The position numbers and the translations under genes were made by a program. Under the pieces are notes generated by a model. The model did not search any database and was not told the origin of the DNA. It saw only the letters and a list, made by a program, of their open reading frames with translations. This document shows, in pieces, positions 54,793 to 64,000 of a stretch of DNA of 64,000 nucleotides. The stretch comes from Zhongshania sp. R06B22 (GTDB lineage Bacteria > Pseudomonadota > Gammaproteobacteria > Pseudomonadales > Spongiibacteraceae): contig NZ_JBFRYB010000002.1 of assembly GCF_040892595.1 (NCBI RefSeq), forward strand, positions 248,001-312,000, in the 5' to 3' direction. Numbering within the stretch: the stretch's first letter is position 1; each line of letters opens with the position of its first letter.

Positions 54793-56541
54793 GTGGAGTT
54801 GTTATCTGGCGGCGAAATGATCGCGCGTGCCATGGAAGACGAGGGTGTTGAATTCATCTTTGGCTATCCCGGTGGTGCAGTACTGCATATTTACGATGCT
54901 TTGTTTAAAAGCTGCAAAGTACCCCATATTTTAGTGCGTCACGAGCAGGCAGCTACCCATGCTGCAGATGGCTACGCACGTGCGACGGGCAAACCTGGTG
55001 TGGTCTTAGTGACATCTGGTCCCGGTGCGACCAATGCGATTACTGGCATTGCGACGGCGTATATGGATTCTATCCCGATGGTGGTCTTGGCGGGTCAGGT
55101 TATGAGTCACCTGATCGGTGAAGATGCCTTCCAAGAAACCGATATGATGGGTATTTCACGGCCTATTGTTAAGCACAGTTTTCAGGTGACTAGGACCCAG
55201 GATATTCCGGAGATCATTAAGAAGGCTTTCTATATTGCGACCAGTGGTCGTCCCGGCCCAGTTGTTATCGATTTGCCGAAAGATCTTACGAATCCGCATG
55301 ACAAATTCGAGTACAACTATCCTAAAAAAGTGAAGCTGCGCTCTTATACGCCGGCGACTCGCGGTCACTCTGGGCAGATTAAGAAAGCGGCTAGTATGTT
55401 GCTCGGCGCCAAGCGGCCGATTATTTATGCCGGTGGTGGTGTAATTCTAGGTAATGCCTCTGAGCAGTTGCGGGTATTGGCGCGGGAGCTTAATTTCCCT
55501 GTCACTCACACTCTGATGGGGCTGGGAGCGTTTCCTGCTAGTGATCGTCAGTTCTTGGGTATGTTGGGTATGCACGGCTTTTACGAAGCCAATAATGCCA
55601 TGCACCACAGTGATGTGATTCTGGCGATTGGCGCGCGCTTTGACGATCGTGTGACTAACACCACGGGCAAATTCTGTCCCGGCGCAAAAATCGTACATAT
55701 TGATATCGATCCCGCTGCGATCTCTAAAACCATCACTGCGGATGTGCCTATTGTTGGTCCGGTTGATTCGGTGCTGACTGATCTAATTGCAGTTCTTCGT
55801 GAAATGCGTGCGGTCGACTCCAGTCTTCCAGACGCGAATTCCCTGAAACACTGGTGGAGTCAGATTGACGAATGGCGTGAAACCCACGGCTTGTGGGTAA
55901 GACCCCGCTACGATATTACGTCGCCCTATATTAAGCCGCAGCAGGTTATTGAAACGCTGTGCAAGGTGACTCATGGCAAAGCGTATGTCAGCTCAGATGT
56001 TGGCCAGCATCAGATGTTTGCGGCCCAGTATTATAAGTTTGATGAGCCGCGTCGCTGGTTAAACTCTGGCGGCCTTGGCACGATGGGCTTTGGTTTACCT
56101 GCGGCGATGGGAGCTAAATTGGCATTCCCGGATGCTGACGTGGCCTGTGTTACCGGCGAAGGTAGTATTCAAATGAATATTCAGGAGTTGTCTACCTGCG
56201 CCCAGTACAAAATTCCGGTTAAAATTATCAGCTTGTATAACGGCTATCTTGGCATGGTTAAACAATGGCAGGACATGCAGTATGAAGGCCGGTATTCAGA
56301 AAGTGTTTACGCGAATTCACTACCTGACTTTGTCAAACTAACCGAGGCTTATGGCCATGTTGGTATTAAAGTGACCCAGTTGAGTGATTTGGAAGAGGCG
56401 ATGAAAGAGGCCTTTGCCCGTAAAAATGATTTGGTATTCATGGATATCCATGTTGATCCGCACGAGCATGTATATCCTATGCACATAGCGCCAAACGGAT
56501 CGATGCGTGATATGTGGTTGAGCAAGACGGAGCGTACCTGA
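54793..56541 (+). CDS. ilvI: Acetolactate synthase large subunit
   Basis: TPP- and FAD-dependent enzyme joining two pyruvates, or pyruvate and 2-oxobutyrate, in valine/leucine/isoleucine synthesis. 582 residues. [15 protein letters not shown] with the catalytic glutamate shortly after ([18 protein letters not shown]), the FAD-binding middle domain, and the TPP-binding motif [12 protein letters not shown] ... [11 protein letters not shown]. The GTG start has GAGGG upstream. The stop overlaps ilvH (TGATG). Confidence 0.95.
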   Translation: MELLSGGEMIARAMEDEGVEFIFGYPGGAVLHIYDALFKSCKVPHILVRHEQAATHAADGYARATGKPGVVLVTSGPGATNAITGIATAYMDSIPMVVLAGQVMSHLIGEDAFQETDMMGISRPIVKHSFQVTRTQDIPEIIKKAFYIATSGRPGPVVIDLPKDLTNPHDKFEYNYPKKVKLRSYTPATRGHSGQIKKAASMLLGAKRPIIYAGGGVILGNASEQLRVLARELNFPVTHTLMGLGAFPASDRQFLGMLGMHGFYEANNAMHHSDVILAIGARFDDRVTNTTGKFCPGAKIVHIDIDPAAISKTITADVPIVGPVDSVLTDLIAVLREMRAVDSSLPDANSLKHWWSQIDEWRETHGLWVRPRYDITSPYIKPQQVIETLCKVTHGKAYVSSDVGQHQMFAAQYYKFDEPRRWLNSGGLGTMGFGLPAAMGAKLAFPDADVACVTGEGSIQMNIQELSTCAQYKIPVKIISLYNGYLGMVKQWQDMQYEGRYSESVYANSLPDFVKLTEAYGHVGIKVTQLSDLEEAMKEAFARKNDLVFMDIHVDPHEHVYPMHIAPNGSMRDMWLSKTERT

Positions 56542-57032
56542 TGCGACATATTATTTCGGTATTGATGGAAAATGAGCCCGGTGCATTGTCTAGATTGGTG
56601 GGCCTATTTTCACAGCGCGGCTACAATATTGAGACCTTGAATGTTGCGCCAACAGAAGACCCTACCTTGTCGCGTTTAACGCTGACAACGACCGGTAATG
56701 ATCACAAAATAGAGCAAATTACTAAGCATCTTAACCGCTTAATCGACGTGGTGAAGCTGGTGGATTTGTCGGAAGGTTCACATATTGAGCGTGAATTGAT
56801 GTTGGTGAAAGTGCGAGCTACTGGCGCGCAACGAGCTGAGATTAAGCGCTGCACCGATATTTTCCGTGGTCAGATTGTTGATGTTGGTCCCAGCGTTTAT
56901 ACCATTCAGGTGACTGGCGCGGCGGACAAGCTCGATTCCTTCCTTGAAGCCGTTGGCGAAGCCGCGATTATGGAAGTGGTTCGCAGTGGTGTGTCGGGTA
57001 TTGCTCGGGGTGAAAAAATACTGAGTCTGTAA
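56541..57032 (+). CDS. ilvH: Acetolactate synthase small (regulatory) subunit
   Basis: 163 residues. N-terminal ACT domain (ISVLMENEPGALSRLVGLFSQRGYNIETL, residues 4-32) that binds valine for feedback inhibition, then the ALS small-subunit C-terminal domain (ELMLVKVRATGAQRAEI). The start ATG overlaps the ilvI TGA. A strong terminator follows. Confidence 0.95.
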   Translation: MRHIISVLMENEPGALSRLVGLFSQRGYNIETLNVAPTEDPTLSRLTLTTTGNDHKIEQITKHLNRLIDVVKLVDLSEGSHIERELMLVKVRATGAQRAEIKRCTDIFRGQIVDVGPSVYTIQVTGAADKLDSFLEAVGEAAIMEVVRSGVSGIARGEKILSL

Positions 57033-57051
57033 GCGCCATAATGCAGACGAT

Positions 57052-57077
57052 AAGGCGCCTTCGGGCGCCTTTTTTAT
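57052..57077 (+). terminator. Rho-independent terminator after ilvIH
   Basis: AAGGCGCC TTCG GGCGCCTT hairpin with a UUCG-type loop and following T-run. Confidence 0.92.
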
Positions 57078-57157
57078 TTGTGGGCATAGATGTTTTCTGA
57101 GTAGAGAGTTTCTAGCATGGCTGCCTAGGTGGGCTTTCCTGCTATTTCAGTCCGCGC

Positions 57158-57442
57158 TTAGTGCGCGCTGAACGCTTGCACGCAATAGCCTTTTGCCAGC
57201 GCTTCAATAATCTGTGGATCTTTTGCCAGCGCGGGATTACTTGGAATCTGGGTATTGTCGATGAGCTTACGTTTTATAATGGTGACGTCGCGAAAGCCTT
57301 CAGCCATCACAAAAAGCTGGGCGAGTTTCTCGGCGCCGAACATATCTTTAAAATCCACATAGACAATGAACGGTGCTTGTTCGCCCTCGGTGAATTCACC
57401 TTGGGTTTTTTTGGCCGTCGCGTTAACTGAGAATAGGTACAT
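57158..57442 (-). CDS. Small uncharacterised protein downstream of rapA
   Basis: 94 residues from an ATG with GGAG seven bases upstream. It opens MYLFSVNATAKKTQGEF and contains IVYVDFKDMFGAEKLAQLFVMAEGF, suggesting a small alpha/beta fold. No signal peptide and no known motif. It lies 16 bases after the rapA stop on the same strand, so it is probably cotranscribed with rapA. Confidence 0.65.
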   Translation of the reverse strand: MYLFSVNATAKKTQGEFTEGEQAPFIVYVDFKDMFGAEKLAQLFVMAEGFRDVTIIKRKLIDNTQIPSNPALAKDPQIIEALAKGYCVQAFSAH

Positions 57443-57458
57443 GGTTTGCTCCGGTCGT

Positions 57459-60353
57459 TTACTGGCTAACAATGGCCAGGCGCAATGCTGACATATTAAG
57501 TTGCAAGGATTGCAGTGCTGTCATACCTATTGTGGTTTCTTGATCAAAGATCTCTAGCTCTTGTGGTGCTACGTGTGGGTTGCGGCTCATTAATGCGTGT
57601 AGGCGCTCACGCTCGCTGCTGCGTTCGGCTTGGAATGCTTCGGTGGCTTCCTTTCTCCAATCTTTGCAGGCATCTTCGGCAAGACTTTCTATATGCGGGA
57701 TCATTGCGGTAATGGTGCTGCGCACCTCGCGCAGTAGAACGGGCATTAAGGTTTTCTTCACGCCTTGCGCCAGTTGATTCAATTTGCTGTGAGCAACGGC
57801 CTTAGATAGATCGCGGTTTTGTTGGTCGACGACAAGACGGAAGCTTTGCGCCGGTAAGTAGCGTCGCAGTTGTAGCCAAGCAGGGGCTTGCAGCGCGGGG
57901 CTAAAGAACCCTTCAAGCAAAAGTGTGCCGGGCTTGAGTGCTTTGACCGCAATAGTGCATATACATGCGCTGCCGAAATCACTGGACATGACCATGTCCA
58001 TGGCACTGATGACCAGTGGATGTTCCCAGCTGAAATACGCCATGTCTTCTCTGCTGAGCGCACGTTCTCTATCAAATGTACCAGTGATGCCGTCGTCTGG
58101 CAGGTGTGGAAATGCTTCGGTGATCATGTGGTCGCCGGGACGCAGAATCACGGCGTTGTCGCTGTGGTCTTCATGATCGAGCCCGAATTGCTCTGCCAGC
58201 ATTTCAAGGTATTCAGCTAAAGTGTCGCTGCGTTGCTCGGCTTCTAGTGCGGTAATTAGCTCGGCGGCGCGCTGTGGTTGACAGGAGTTTAATTCCAGTA
58301 GGCGGTTGCGGCCTTTGCGCAGATGCTCTTGTAGTTCAACAGCTTTAGCCGAGGCGCGCGCAATTAAGCCCTTAATAGCGGCATTGTCGGTATTTGCTAG
58401 TGCAGCATGGAGCTCGTCACCGAATTCAAGATTTAGCGCATTGCCGACAGTGCAGGGTTGGCTGAAAATATTGACGGCGTCGCGATACCAGAGGAGTAAT
58501 TTTTCTTGAGCGCTGTCAGCGTAGTAGGGCACATGTAAATTAACATCGCCGAGCTGACCGATACGATCTAGGCGGCCAATTCGCTGCTCTAGCAAGTCGG
58601 GGTTTAACGGTAGATCAAGCAAAATGAGATGTTGTGCGAACTGGAAATTGCGGCCTTCGCTGCCAATTTCTGAACAAATCAGAAGCTGGGCGCCATCTTC
58701 AGGGTCTGCAAAGTAGGCGGCGGCGCGGTCGCGCTCAATTAAGCTGAGTTCTTCGTGGAATACCGCACTGGCGATCCCGCGACGTAAACGCAGGTGTAAT
58801 TCAAGGTCTCTAGCAGCGCTGGAGTCGGCTGCAATTAATAAGACTTTCTCGTCGGGGTTTTGCAGTAAAAATTTCTCTACCCAAGCGACGCGTGGGTCTG
58901 TTTTTAGCCACATAACACCAAGTAGCTGTTCTGGATGAAGCGATTCTTCAATGGTTGCCGTGGTGCAGGCCTGCTCATATCCCGGCGGGACGCTGAGTGG
59001 GTGTTCGTGTAGAACACGCTTGGGGAAGCCGCCGACCGACGCGCGAGTATTGCGGAACAGCATACGGCCGGTGCCGAAGCGATCGAGAAGGTCGCGTATG
59101 GTTTTGTCGAGCTGCTCAGTGCTCGCCTGGTTTTGAAGCGAAGATACTTGGCTGTTGCCTAATAGGGCTTCCAGGCGCTGACAGAAGTCGGCGTCGTTTA
59201 GCGCAGCTTCTGGGGTATCAGCTAAACCTTGTATCAGTTCGCTGATTTCTTCGTAGTGCCCCTGTTCTTCAAGAAAGGCCGCAAGGTCTGGATAGCGAGC
59301 CGGATCTAGCAGGCGAAGGCGTGCAAAATGCCCATCGATTCCCGCATTTTCCGGGGTGGCTGTTAGCAAGAGTACTGAGGCGATCTCCGCGCTCAGTCGT
59401 TCAACTAGTTTGTATTCTACTGAGGAGTCGTCGTCTTCATGCCATTGGAGGTGATGAGCTTCGTCAACCACCAGCATGTCCCAGCCGGCATCACAGAGTT
59501 GTTGTTGGCGGCGGGTATGGGTGCTTATCCAGCTAAGCGGACAAATAACGAGCTGGGCATCTTCAAAGGGATTCTCTTCTTTCTGCTTAGACTCTTCTTC
59601 GTCAAAGAAGATGCTGCTTGGGTCGTCTTCATATTCGTCTATTTGTTGGCAGCGAGCTTCGTTAAAAATACTGAACTTAAGATTAAAACGCCGCAGCATT
59701 TCCACTAGCCATTGGTGAACCAGGCTGTCTGGTACCACAATCAGGATTCTTTTAGCCCGCTCCAGCAATAACAACTGATGAATGATGAGACCGGCTTCAA
59801 TGGTTTTACCCAAGCCAACTTCGTCTGCCAGTAAAACCCTTGGAGCGGCCCTGCTTGCGACCTCGGCGGCGATATACATTTGGTGGGGTAGTAATTGCAC
59901 CCGAGGTCCCAGTAGGCCGCGGGTACTGGCGGCCTGGCTGGTGTTTTGTTGTTCTAGGGTGGCTGCCCGCAATGCAAAGCGGCGGTAGTGTTCGACTTGA
60001 CCGGCTAGCAAGCGTTCTTTAGCGTTGCTGAGCTTGATGTTGGCGCTCAGAACTTGCTCGGGTACGGGGTGTACGTCGCCATTTTCGTCTCTGGCAAAAT
60101 AGACGATGCAGCCTCCATGCTCCTGCTGCTCGGTAACAATAAGGGGGCCTTGGCCCGGCACATCTATATCATCGCCCACTTGAAACAAAACCCGTGATAA
60201 GGGCGCGGCAGCGGCAGCATAAGTCCGCTCTTCTTCCGCAGCCGGAAATGCGATAACCACGCGGCGGTGTTCGGCTTCAAGAATAATGCCCAGGCCAAGG
60301 TCGGGTTCGGGGTTGCTAATCCAGCGTTGGCCGGCGATAAAAATATTAGACAT
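57459..60353 (-). CDS. rapA: RNA polymerase-associated ATPase RapA
   Basis: Swi2/Snf2-type ATPase that binds RNA polymerase and helps it recycle. 964 residues (E. coli 968). N-terminal Tudor-like domains, then helicase motif I DEVGLGKT (Lys183), motif II DEAHH, LLLTATP, and the C-terminal helicase lobe with SEIGSEGRNFQFA and QRIGRLDRIGQ. The ATG at 60353 gives the usual MSxxFxxGQRW start; the open frame begins 13 codons earlier. Confidence 0.95.
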   Translation of the reverse strand: MSNIFIAGQRWISNPEPDLGLGIILEAEHRRVVIAFPAAEEERTYAAAAAPLSRVLFQVGDDIDVPGQGPLIVTEQQEHGGCIVYFARDENGDVHPVPEQVLSANIKLSNAKERLLAGQVEHYRRFALRAATLEQQNTSQAASTRGLLGPRVQLLPHQMYIAAEVASRAAPRVLLADEVGLGKTIEAGLIIHQLLLLERAKRILIVVPDSLVHQWLVEMLRRFNLKFSIFNEARCQQIDEYEDDPSSIFFDEEESKQKEENPFEDAQLVICPLSWISTHTRRQQQLCDAGWDMLVVDEAHHLQWHEDDDSSVEYKLVERLSAEIASVLLLTATPENAGIDGHFARLRLLDPARYPDLAAFLEEQGHYEEISELIQGLADTPEAALNDADFCQRLEALLGNSQVSSLQNQASTEQLDKTIRDLLDRFGTGRMLFRNTRASVGGFPKRVLHEHPLSVPPGYEQACTTATIEESLHPEQLLGVMWLKTDPRVAWVEKFLLQNPDEKVLLIAADSSAARDLELHLRLRRGIASAVFHEELSLIERDRAAAYFADPEDGAQLLICSEIGSEGRNFQFAQHLILLDLPLNPDLLEQRIGRLDRIGQLGDVNLHVPYYADSAQEKLLLWYRDAVNIFSQPCTVGNALNLEFGDELHAALANTDNAAIKGLIARASAKAVELQEHLRKGRNRLLELNSCQPQRAAELITALEAEQRSDTLAEYLEMLAEQFGLDHEDHSDNAVILRPGDHMITEAFPHLPDDGITGTFDRERALSREDMAYFSWEHPLVISAMDMVMSSDFGSACICTIAVKALKPGTLLLEGFFSPALQAPAWLQLRRYLPAQSFRLVVDQQNRDLSKAVAHSKLNQLAQGVKKTLMPVLLREVRSTITAMIPHIESLAEDACKDWRKEATEAFQAERSSERERLHALMSRNPHVAPQELEIFDQETTIGMTALQSLQLNMSALRLAIVSQ

Positions 60354-60545
60354 AGGGTATTGGTATGGCTCGGTGTATTGAGTGAGTTGCACGGCGTTTA
60401 GCGTGAAACCTGAAATTCAGGAGCGAGAATGTTACGCATCAGTGCTGCATAGTGAAAGTCTTAATGTGGTAAATGTCACCACAATGGACGGTTCGCCTTG
60501 AATGCAGAGTGTGTGTTTTTTTGGTTTGTGGAGGAAGGGTTTTAT

Positions 60546-60582
60546 AAAAAAAGGCGGCGCCCAATGGGCGCCGCCTTTAATA
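60546..60582. terminator. Terminator downstream of ilvC
   Basis: AAAAAAAGGCGGCGCCC AAT GGGCGCCGCCTTT: a 12-base-pair GC stem with A-run on the left, which is the T-run for the minus-strand ilvC transcript. Confidence 0.9.
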
Positions 60583-60607
60583 GAGCATTCGCGATGTTAA
60601 ATACCGA

Positions 60608-62083
60608 TTAAACGATTTTCTTCATTGCAGTCATGTAGCCGCGCAATCTGCGACCAACCACTTCAACAGGGTGGTTGCGGATTGCGGCATTAACGGTAAT
60701 CAGCTCTTGGTTGTCTACGCCCAAGTCTTTTGTGTTTAAGCCTTTGCCGATAATGTCGGTAGAGACTTTGCTCATGAAATCGGTGAGCAGTGGACGACAG
60801 GCGTGATCGAACAGGTAGCAGCCGTACTCTGCAGTGTCTGAAATAACAACGTTCATTTCATACAGTTTACGACGTGCAATAGTGTTGGCGATCAGCGGTG
60901 TTTCATGGAGTGACTCGTAGTAGGCAGACTCTGGCTCCATGCCGGCTGCAACCATGCATTCAAACGCCAGTTCTACGCCGGCTTTACACATGGCCACTAG
61001 CAAAATGCCGTGGTCGTAGTATTCCTGCTCACTAATTTCAACATCGCCTGCTGGGGTCTTTTCAAATGCAGTCTCGGCAGTTGCTGCGCGCCAGCCGTGA
61101 AGGTTTTTGTCGTCATTAGCCCAGTCTTCCATCATGGTCTTGGAGAAGTGGCCACTGATGATGTCGTCCTGATGCTTTTCATATAAAGAGCGCATGATGT
61201 CTTTTAGCTCTTCTGCCAAGTCAAACGCTTTGATTTTGGCAGGGTTGCTCAGGCGGTCCATCATATTGGTAATGCCGCCATACTTTAGGCCTTCAGTGAC
61301 AGTTTCCCAGCCGTATTGAATCAGCTTCGAAGCGTAGCCAGCTTCAATGCCTTGCTCAACCATTTTGTCGAAGCACAGGATGGCGCCAGTTTGCAGCATG
61401 CCGCAAAGGATGGTTTGTTCACCCATCAGGTCAGACTTAACTTCAGCGATTGGTGAAGATTCCAGAACACCAGCGCGGTCGCCGCCAGTTCCAGACGCCA
61501 GCGCCTTGGCAATAGCCATGCCCTCGCCTTTGAGATCGTTTTCGCGATGAACGGCGATCAAGGTAGGTACCCCAAAGCCACGTTTGTATTCTTCGCGTAC
61601 TTCAGTGCCCGGGCACTTCGGGCACATCATCACAACAGTGATGTCTTTACGAATTTGCATGCCTTCTTCAACAAGGTTGAAGCCGTGAGCGTAATCTAGG
61701 CAGGCGCCTTCCTTCATTAAAGGCATAACCGCGTTAACAACAGGGGTGTGCTGCTTGTCTGGGGTTAGGTTCATAACCACGTCAGCGGTGGGGATAAGTT
61801 CTTCGTAAGTACCAACCGCAAAACCGTTCTCTGTCGCGTTTTTCCAGCTCTGGCGTTTGTCGGCAATCGCCTCTGCGCGCAGTGTGTAGGAAACGTCCAA
61901 ACCAGAGTCACGCAGGTTCAAGCCCTGGTTGAGGCCCTGGGAGCCACAGCCGATAATGACAATCTTTTTGCCTTTCAAGTATTCGCAGCCGTCAGCAAAT
62001 TCGCTGCGATCCATAAAGCGGCATTTGCCGAGTTCTTGCAGCTGAAGACGCAGCGGCAAGCTATTGAAGTAATTCTGACCCAT
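60608..62083 (-). CDS. ilvC: Ketol-acid reductoisomerase, class II (long form)
   Basis: NADPH-dependent isomerisation and reduction of acetolactate/acetohydroxybutyrate, second common step of branched-chain amino acid synthesis. 491 residues, the same as E. coli IlvC, with duplicated C-terminal knotted domain. Rossmann loop [21 protein letters not shown] followed by the basic NADPH-binding segment; magnesium-binding acidic residues in [11 protein letters not shown] and the second-half [19 protein letters not shown] precedes the ATG. IlvY is divergent, pointing to inducer-dependent activation. Confidence 0.95.
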   Translation of the reverse strand: MGQNYFNSLPLRLQLQELGKCRFMDRSEFADGCEYLKGKKIVIIGCGSQGLNQGLNLRDSGLDVSYTLRAEAIADKRQSWKNATENGFAVGTYEELIPTADVVMNLTPDKQHTPVVNAVMPLMKEGACLDYAHGFNLVEEGMQIRKDITVVMMCPKCPGTEVREEYKRGFGVPTLIAVHRENDLKGEGMAIAKALASGTGGDRAGVLESSPIAEVKSDLMGEQTILCGMLQTGAILCFDKMVEQGIEAGYASKLIQYGWETVTEGLKYGGITNMMDRLSNPAKIKAFDLAEELKDIMRSLYEKHQDDIISGHFSKTMMEDWANDDKNLHGWRAATAETAFEKTPAGDVEISEQEYYDHGILLVAMCKAGVELAFECMVAAGMEPESAYYESLHETPLIANTIARRKLYEMNVVISDTAEYGCYLFDHACRPLLTDFMSKVSTDIIGKGLNTKDLGVDNQELITVNAAIRNHPVEVVGRRLRGYMTAMKKIV

Positions 62084-62178
62084 GGGGGCTCTCCTGAAAG
62101 ACTAATAAAAAAACGGGTTTGCGGGAGGGTGATATTTCACTTTTCCACAATGGCGGCCACTTTAGCACTGCTTTTATG

Positions 62179-62227
62179 TTGCGTAAAATGATATATAGTT
62201 GATGTAGTGTTGCGTATTTCGGCGCAA
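62179..62227. promoter_or_regulatory. Probable IlvY operator
   Basis: TTGCG-N8-CGCAA palindrome at 62210-62227 with the LysR-type T-N11-A pattern, plus a second half-site TTGCGTA at 62179-62185, in the ilvC/ilvY intergenic region. The tandem arrangement fits the two IlvY operators known in E. coli. Confidence 0.65.
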
Positions 62228-62277
62228 TAACGATAACTTGCTTCCGTCCTGACACTGCTTTGAGAGAAGGCGCTGCT

Positions 62278-63189
62278 ATGAATATTAAAGAGCTAGAGAC
62301 ATTTATTCATCTTGCTCAGTCTTTGCATTTTGGTCGTACCGGCGATGCGATGCATTTAAGCGCTTCAGCCGTCAGCCGATCTATTATGCGTTTGGAGGAT
62401 CAGGCGGGGGTGGCCTTATTCGAACGCGACAACCGGCGGGTGCAGCTAACTGCTGCTGGGCGCGAGTTTTTGCGTTATGCAGAGCAAGCTGTCGTTAACT
62501 GGCAGTCGGTATTGCAGCGTTTGCATATTCAGGGTGAGGCGCTGCAAGGGGAATTGGGGGTGTATTGCTCGGTCACCGCCTCTTATAGCGTGCTTAGTAA
62601 TATTCTTGAGGTGTTTAGGCAGCGATACCCTGCGATAGAATTGAAATTGCATACAGGTGACCAGGCTGATGCCATAGAGCGTATTGTTGAGGGCGGAGAA
62701 GATGTTGGTATTACCGCAAAGCCCAAGCAGCTGTCATCGCGGCTGCAGTATCAGGAGTTAACGCGCTCTCCGCTGCGCTTGCTGGTACCGAATATTCCCT
62801 GCGCGGTAAATGAGCAAATTGCGGCTGGAGATGAAATTTTAACGCCGGCAGTGCTGTCGACTTTGCCCTTTATTTTACCTGAGCGGGGTGTGGCCAGAAC
62901 CTTAATAGAGCAGTGGTTTCGTCAGCAGCAAATTAGACCGAGTGTCTATGCTCAAGTGAGCGGCCATGAAGCCATTGTTAGTACTGTTGCGCTTGGTCTT
63001 GGCATTGGCGTGGTGCCGGAATTGGTGTTGGCAACTAGTTTTTTACGCGAACGGGTGCGGGTGATTCCGGTGGAGCCGGCTTTGCCCAGTATGGAGGTGG
63101 GTATGGTAGTGTTACAGCAACGATTATCAAATCCCTTGGTCAAAGCGTTTTGGGATTGCGCCAAGTCATCGTACAGCTCCCAAAATTAA
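62278..63189 (+). CDS. ilvY: LysR-type regulator IlvY
   Basis: 303 residues. N-terminal winged helix-turn-helix (ELETFIHLAQSLHFGRTGDAMHLSASAVSRSIMRLEDQAG), then a periplasmic-binding-like effector domain. IlvY activates divergent ilvC in response to acetolactate or acetohydroxybutyrate. The ATG at 62278 is preceded by GAGAAGG; the frame opens at a TTG six codons earlier. Confidence 0.92.
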   Translation: MNIKELETFIHLAQSLHFGRTGDAMHLSASAVSRSIMRLEDQAGVALFERDNRRVQLTAAGREFLRYAEQAVVNWQSVLQRLHIQGEALQGELGVYCSVTASYSVLSNILEVFRQRYPAIELKLHTGDQADAIERIVEGGEDVGITAKPKQLSSRLQYQELTRSPLRLLVPNIPCAVNEQIAAGDEILTPAVLSTLPFILPERGVARTLIEQWFRQQQIRPSVYAQVSGHEAIVSTVALGLGIGVVPELVLATSFLRERVRVIPVEPALPSMEVGMVVLQQRLSNPLVKAFWDCAKSSYSSQN

Positions 63190-63235
63190 TTTATGATGTC
63201 GTCACTTTGCAACGTATTAACAGGTTGAACACCTT

Positions 63236-64000
63236 ATGACAGAACAACCGGACAGCGAGAAATCGAAATTAAGCTTTGAGAAAGAAGCCTTATTGCTGAT
63301 CGATGACCATGAAGAAGAAGTGTCTGTTGATGGCAAGACCGTGCGCAAGCGCGGGATATACCTTTTGCCGAACCTGTTTACCACTGCAGCCCTGTTCTCT
63401 GGCTTCTTTGCGATTATCTCCGGTATGCATGGCAATTTCGAGAATGCAGCCATCGCCATCTTCGCAGCTATGATTTTTGATGGTTTAGACGGTCGTGTCG
63501 CTAGGCTGATGAACGCGCAGAGTAAATTTGGTGCCGAATACGATAGCTTGGCCGATATGGTCTCGTTTGGCGTGGCGCCGGCGCTGGTGGTGTTTAGCTG
63601 GGCTTTGGTTGATCTGGGTAAATTTGGCTGGGCGGTCTCCTTTATATACGTCGCCTGCGCTGCGCTGCGTTTGGCGCGCTTTAATACCCAAATAGAAACC
63701 GCAGATAAAAACTACTTTACCGGTCTGGCGAGTCCCGCTGCGGCAGCGGTCATGGCGGGTTTGGTGTGGGTTTGCGCTGAAGAGGGTTGGGTGGAGCAGG
63801 GCGTTCATTTTGAGTTGGAAGTGTTTGCCGGGCTGTTGATGGCCCTGTGTGGCTTGCTGATGATCCTTAATGTGCCATACAGCAGCTTTAAAGGCATCGA
63901 TTTCCGCGGTAGGGTGCCCTTTGTGGTGATGATTGCCGTTGTCTTTATCTTTGGCTTGGTATCTGTAGATCCTGCGCGGGTCCTGTTGGCGGCAGCTATG
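63236..64000 (+). CDS. pssA: CDP-diacylglycerol-serine O-phosphatidyltransferase, cut by window edge
   Basis: 255 codons from an ATG to the right edge without a stop. Makes phosphatidylserine, precursor of phosphatidylethanolamine, in the inner membrane. A cytosolic N-terminus (1-40) is followed by several membrane helices. The CDP-alcohol phosphotransferase motif DG-x2-AR-x8-G-x3-D-x3-D is complete at residues 85-107 (DGRVAR ... GAEYDSLAD). This is the integral-membrane type II form, unlike E. coli PssA. Its place next to ilvC/ilvY agrees with the ilvC-pssA linkage seen in Pseudomonas. Confidence 0.92.
   Translation, partial: MTEQPDSEKSKLSFEKEALLLIDDHEEEVSVDGKTVRKRGIYLLPNLFTTAALFSGFFAIISGMHGNFENAAIAIFAAMIFDGLDGRVARLMNAQSKFGAEYDSLADMVSFGVAPALVVFSWALVDLGKFGWAVSFIYVACAALRLARFNTQIETADKNYFTGLASPAAAAVMAGLVWVCAEEGWVEQGVHFELEVFAGLLMALCGLLMILNVPYSSFKGIDFRGRVPFVVMIAVVFIFGLVSVDPARVLLAAAM

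Noticed and set aside
54793-56541. GEGS instead of GDGS in the IlvI TPP motif
   Set aside because: The same variant is, to my knowledge, common in Pseudomonas-type acetolactate synthases, so it is not unusual.
1-64000. CRISPR arrays, insertion sequences, prophage, tRNA or rRNA genes
   Set aside because: No regularly spaced repeats, transposase motifs, phage structural genes or tRNA-like cloverleaf segments were found on either strand by reading.

Overview
The window looks like chromosomal DNA from a marine-type gammaproteobacterium. Within-class placement near Cellvibrionales/Spongiibacteraceae is an inference from gene content and order (ilvI-ilvH, ilvC-ilvY, pssA; murJ-ribF-ileS-lspA-fkpB-ispH followed by minor pilins; pilS-pilR). 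It carries about 52 protein genes, several bidirectional terminators, and no tRNA, rRNA, CRISPR array or insertion sequence that I could recognise.

Region by region. (1) 1-2883, minus strand: an AT-richer accessory operon of three genes, running off the left edge. They are a protein with a soluble body and two C-terminal membrane helices, a very divergent member of the histidine/phenylalanine ammonia-lyase (MIO enzyme) superfamily whose cofactor-forming triad reads Ser-Cys-Gly instead of Ala-Ser-Gly, and the first 18 codons of a third gene. A 438-base gene-less stretch with a 14-base direct repeat separates it from the core genes. This operon is the best candidate for something undescribed. 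(2) 3322-8331: small metabolic and envelope genes (methyltransferase, hexose-6-phosphate mutarotase, K+ channel, lipoprotein, CoA-binding protein, PuuD-like membrane protein, coiled-coil membrane protein). (3) 8446-22959: housekeeping genes (fumarase, exonuclease I, GIY-YIG protein, ABC exporter, pyrB, nudF, then the murJ, ribF, ileS, lspA, fkpB, ispH series). (4) 22965-40580: type IV pilus region. A lone pseudopilin on the minus strand is followed by two complete, tandem and differently ordered minor-pilin/PilY1 operons (A: fimU-pilV-pilW-pilX-pilY1-pilE; B: pilE-fimU-pilV-pilW-pilX-pilY1), then the pilS-pilR two-component system facing them. (5) 40729-49678: nadE, a GlpD-like oxidoreductase, bamD, rluD, pgeF and clpB, with a near-perfect heat-shock promoter before clpB. 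(6) 49788-53814: an operon of a DUF4331 protein, a small lipoprotein, a TPR protein and a HupE/UreJ-like membrane protein with an EF-hand. (7) 54793-64000: ilvI-ilvH, rapA with a small follower gene, ilvC, divergent ilvY with a palindromic operator, and pssA cut by the right edge.

How the genes fit together: ilvI/ilvH/ilvC supply the first two steps of valine/isoleucine synthesis, with IlvY as the likely activator of ilvC. lspA, bamD, murJ and several lipoproteins serve envelope assembly. The two pilin sets plus PilS/PilR suggest a cell with type IV pili carrying two alternative tip complexes. Where the annotated start differs from the longest open frame, the choice was made from visible ribosome binding sites, stop/start overlaps or family length.
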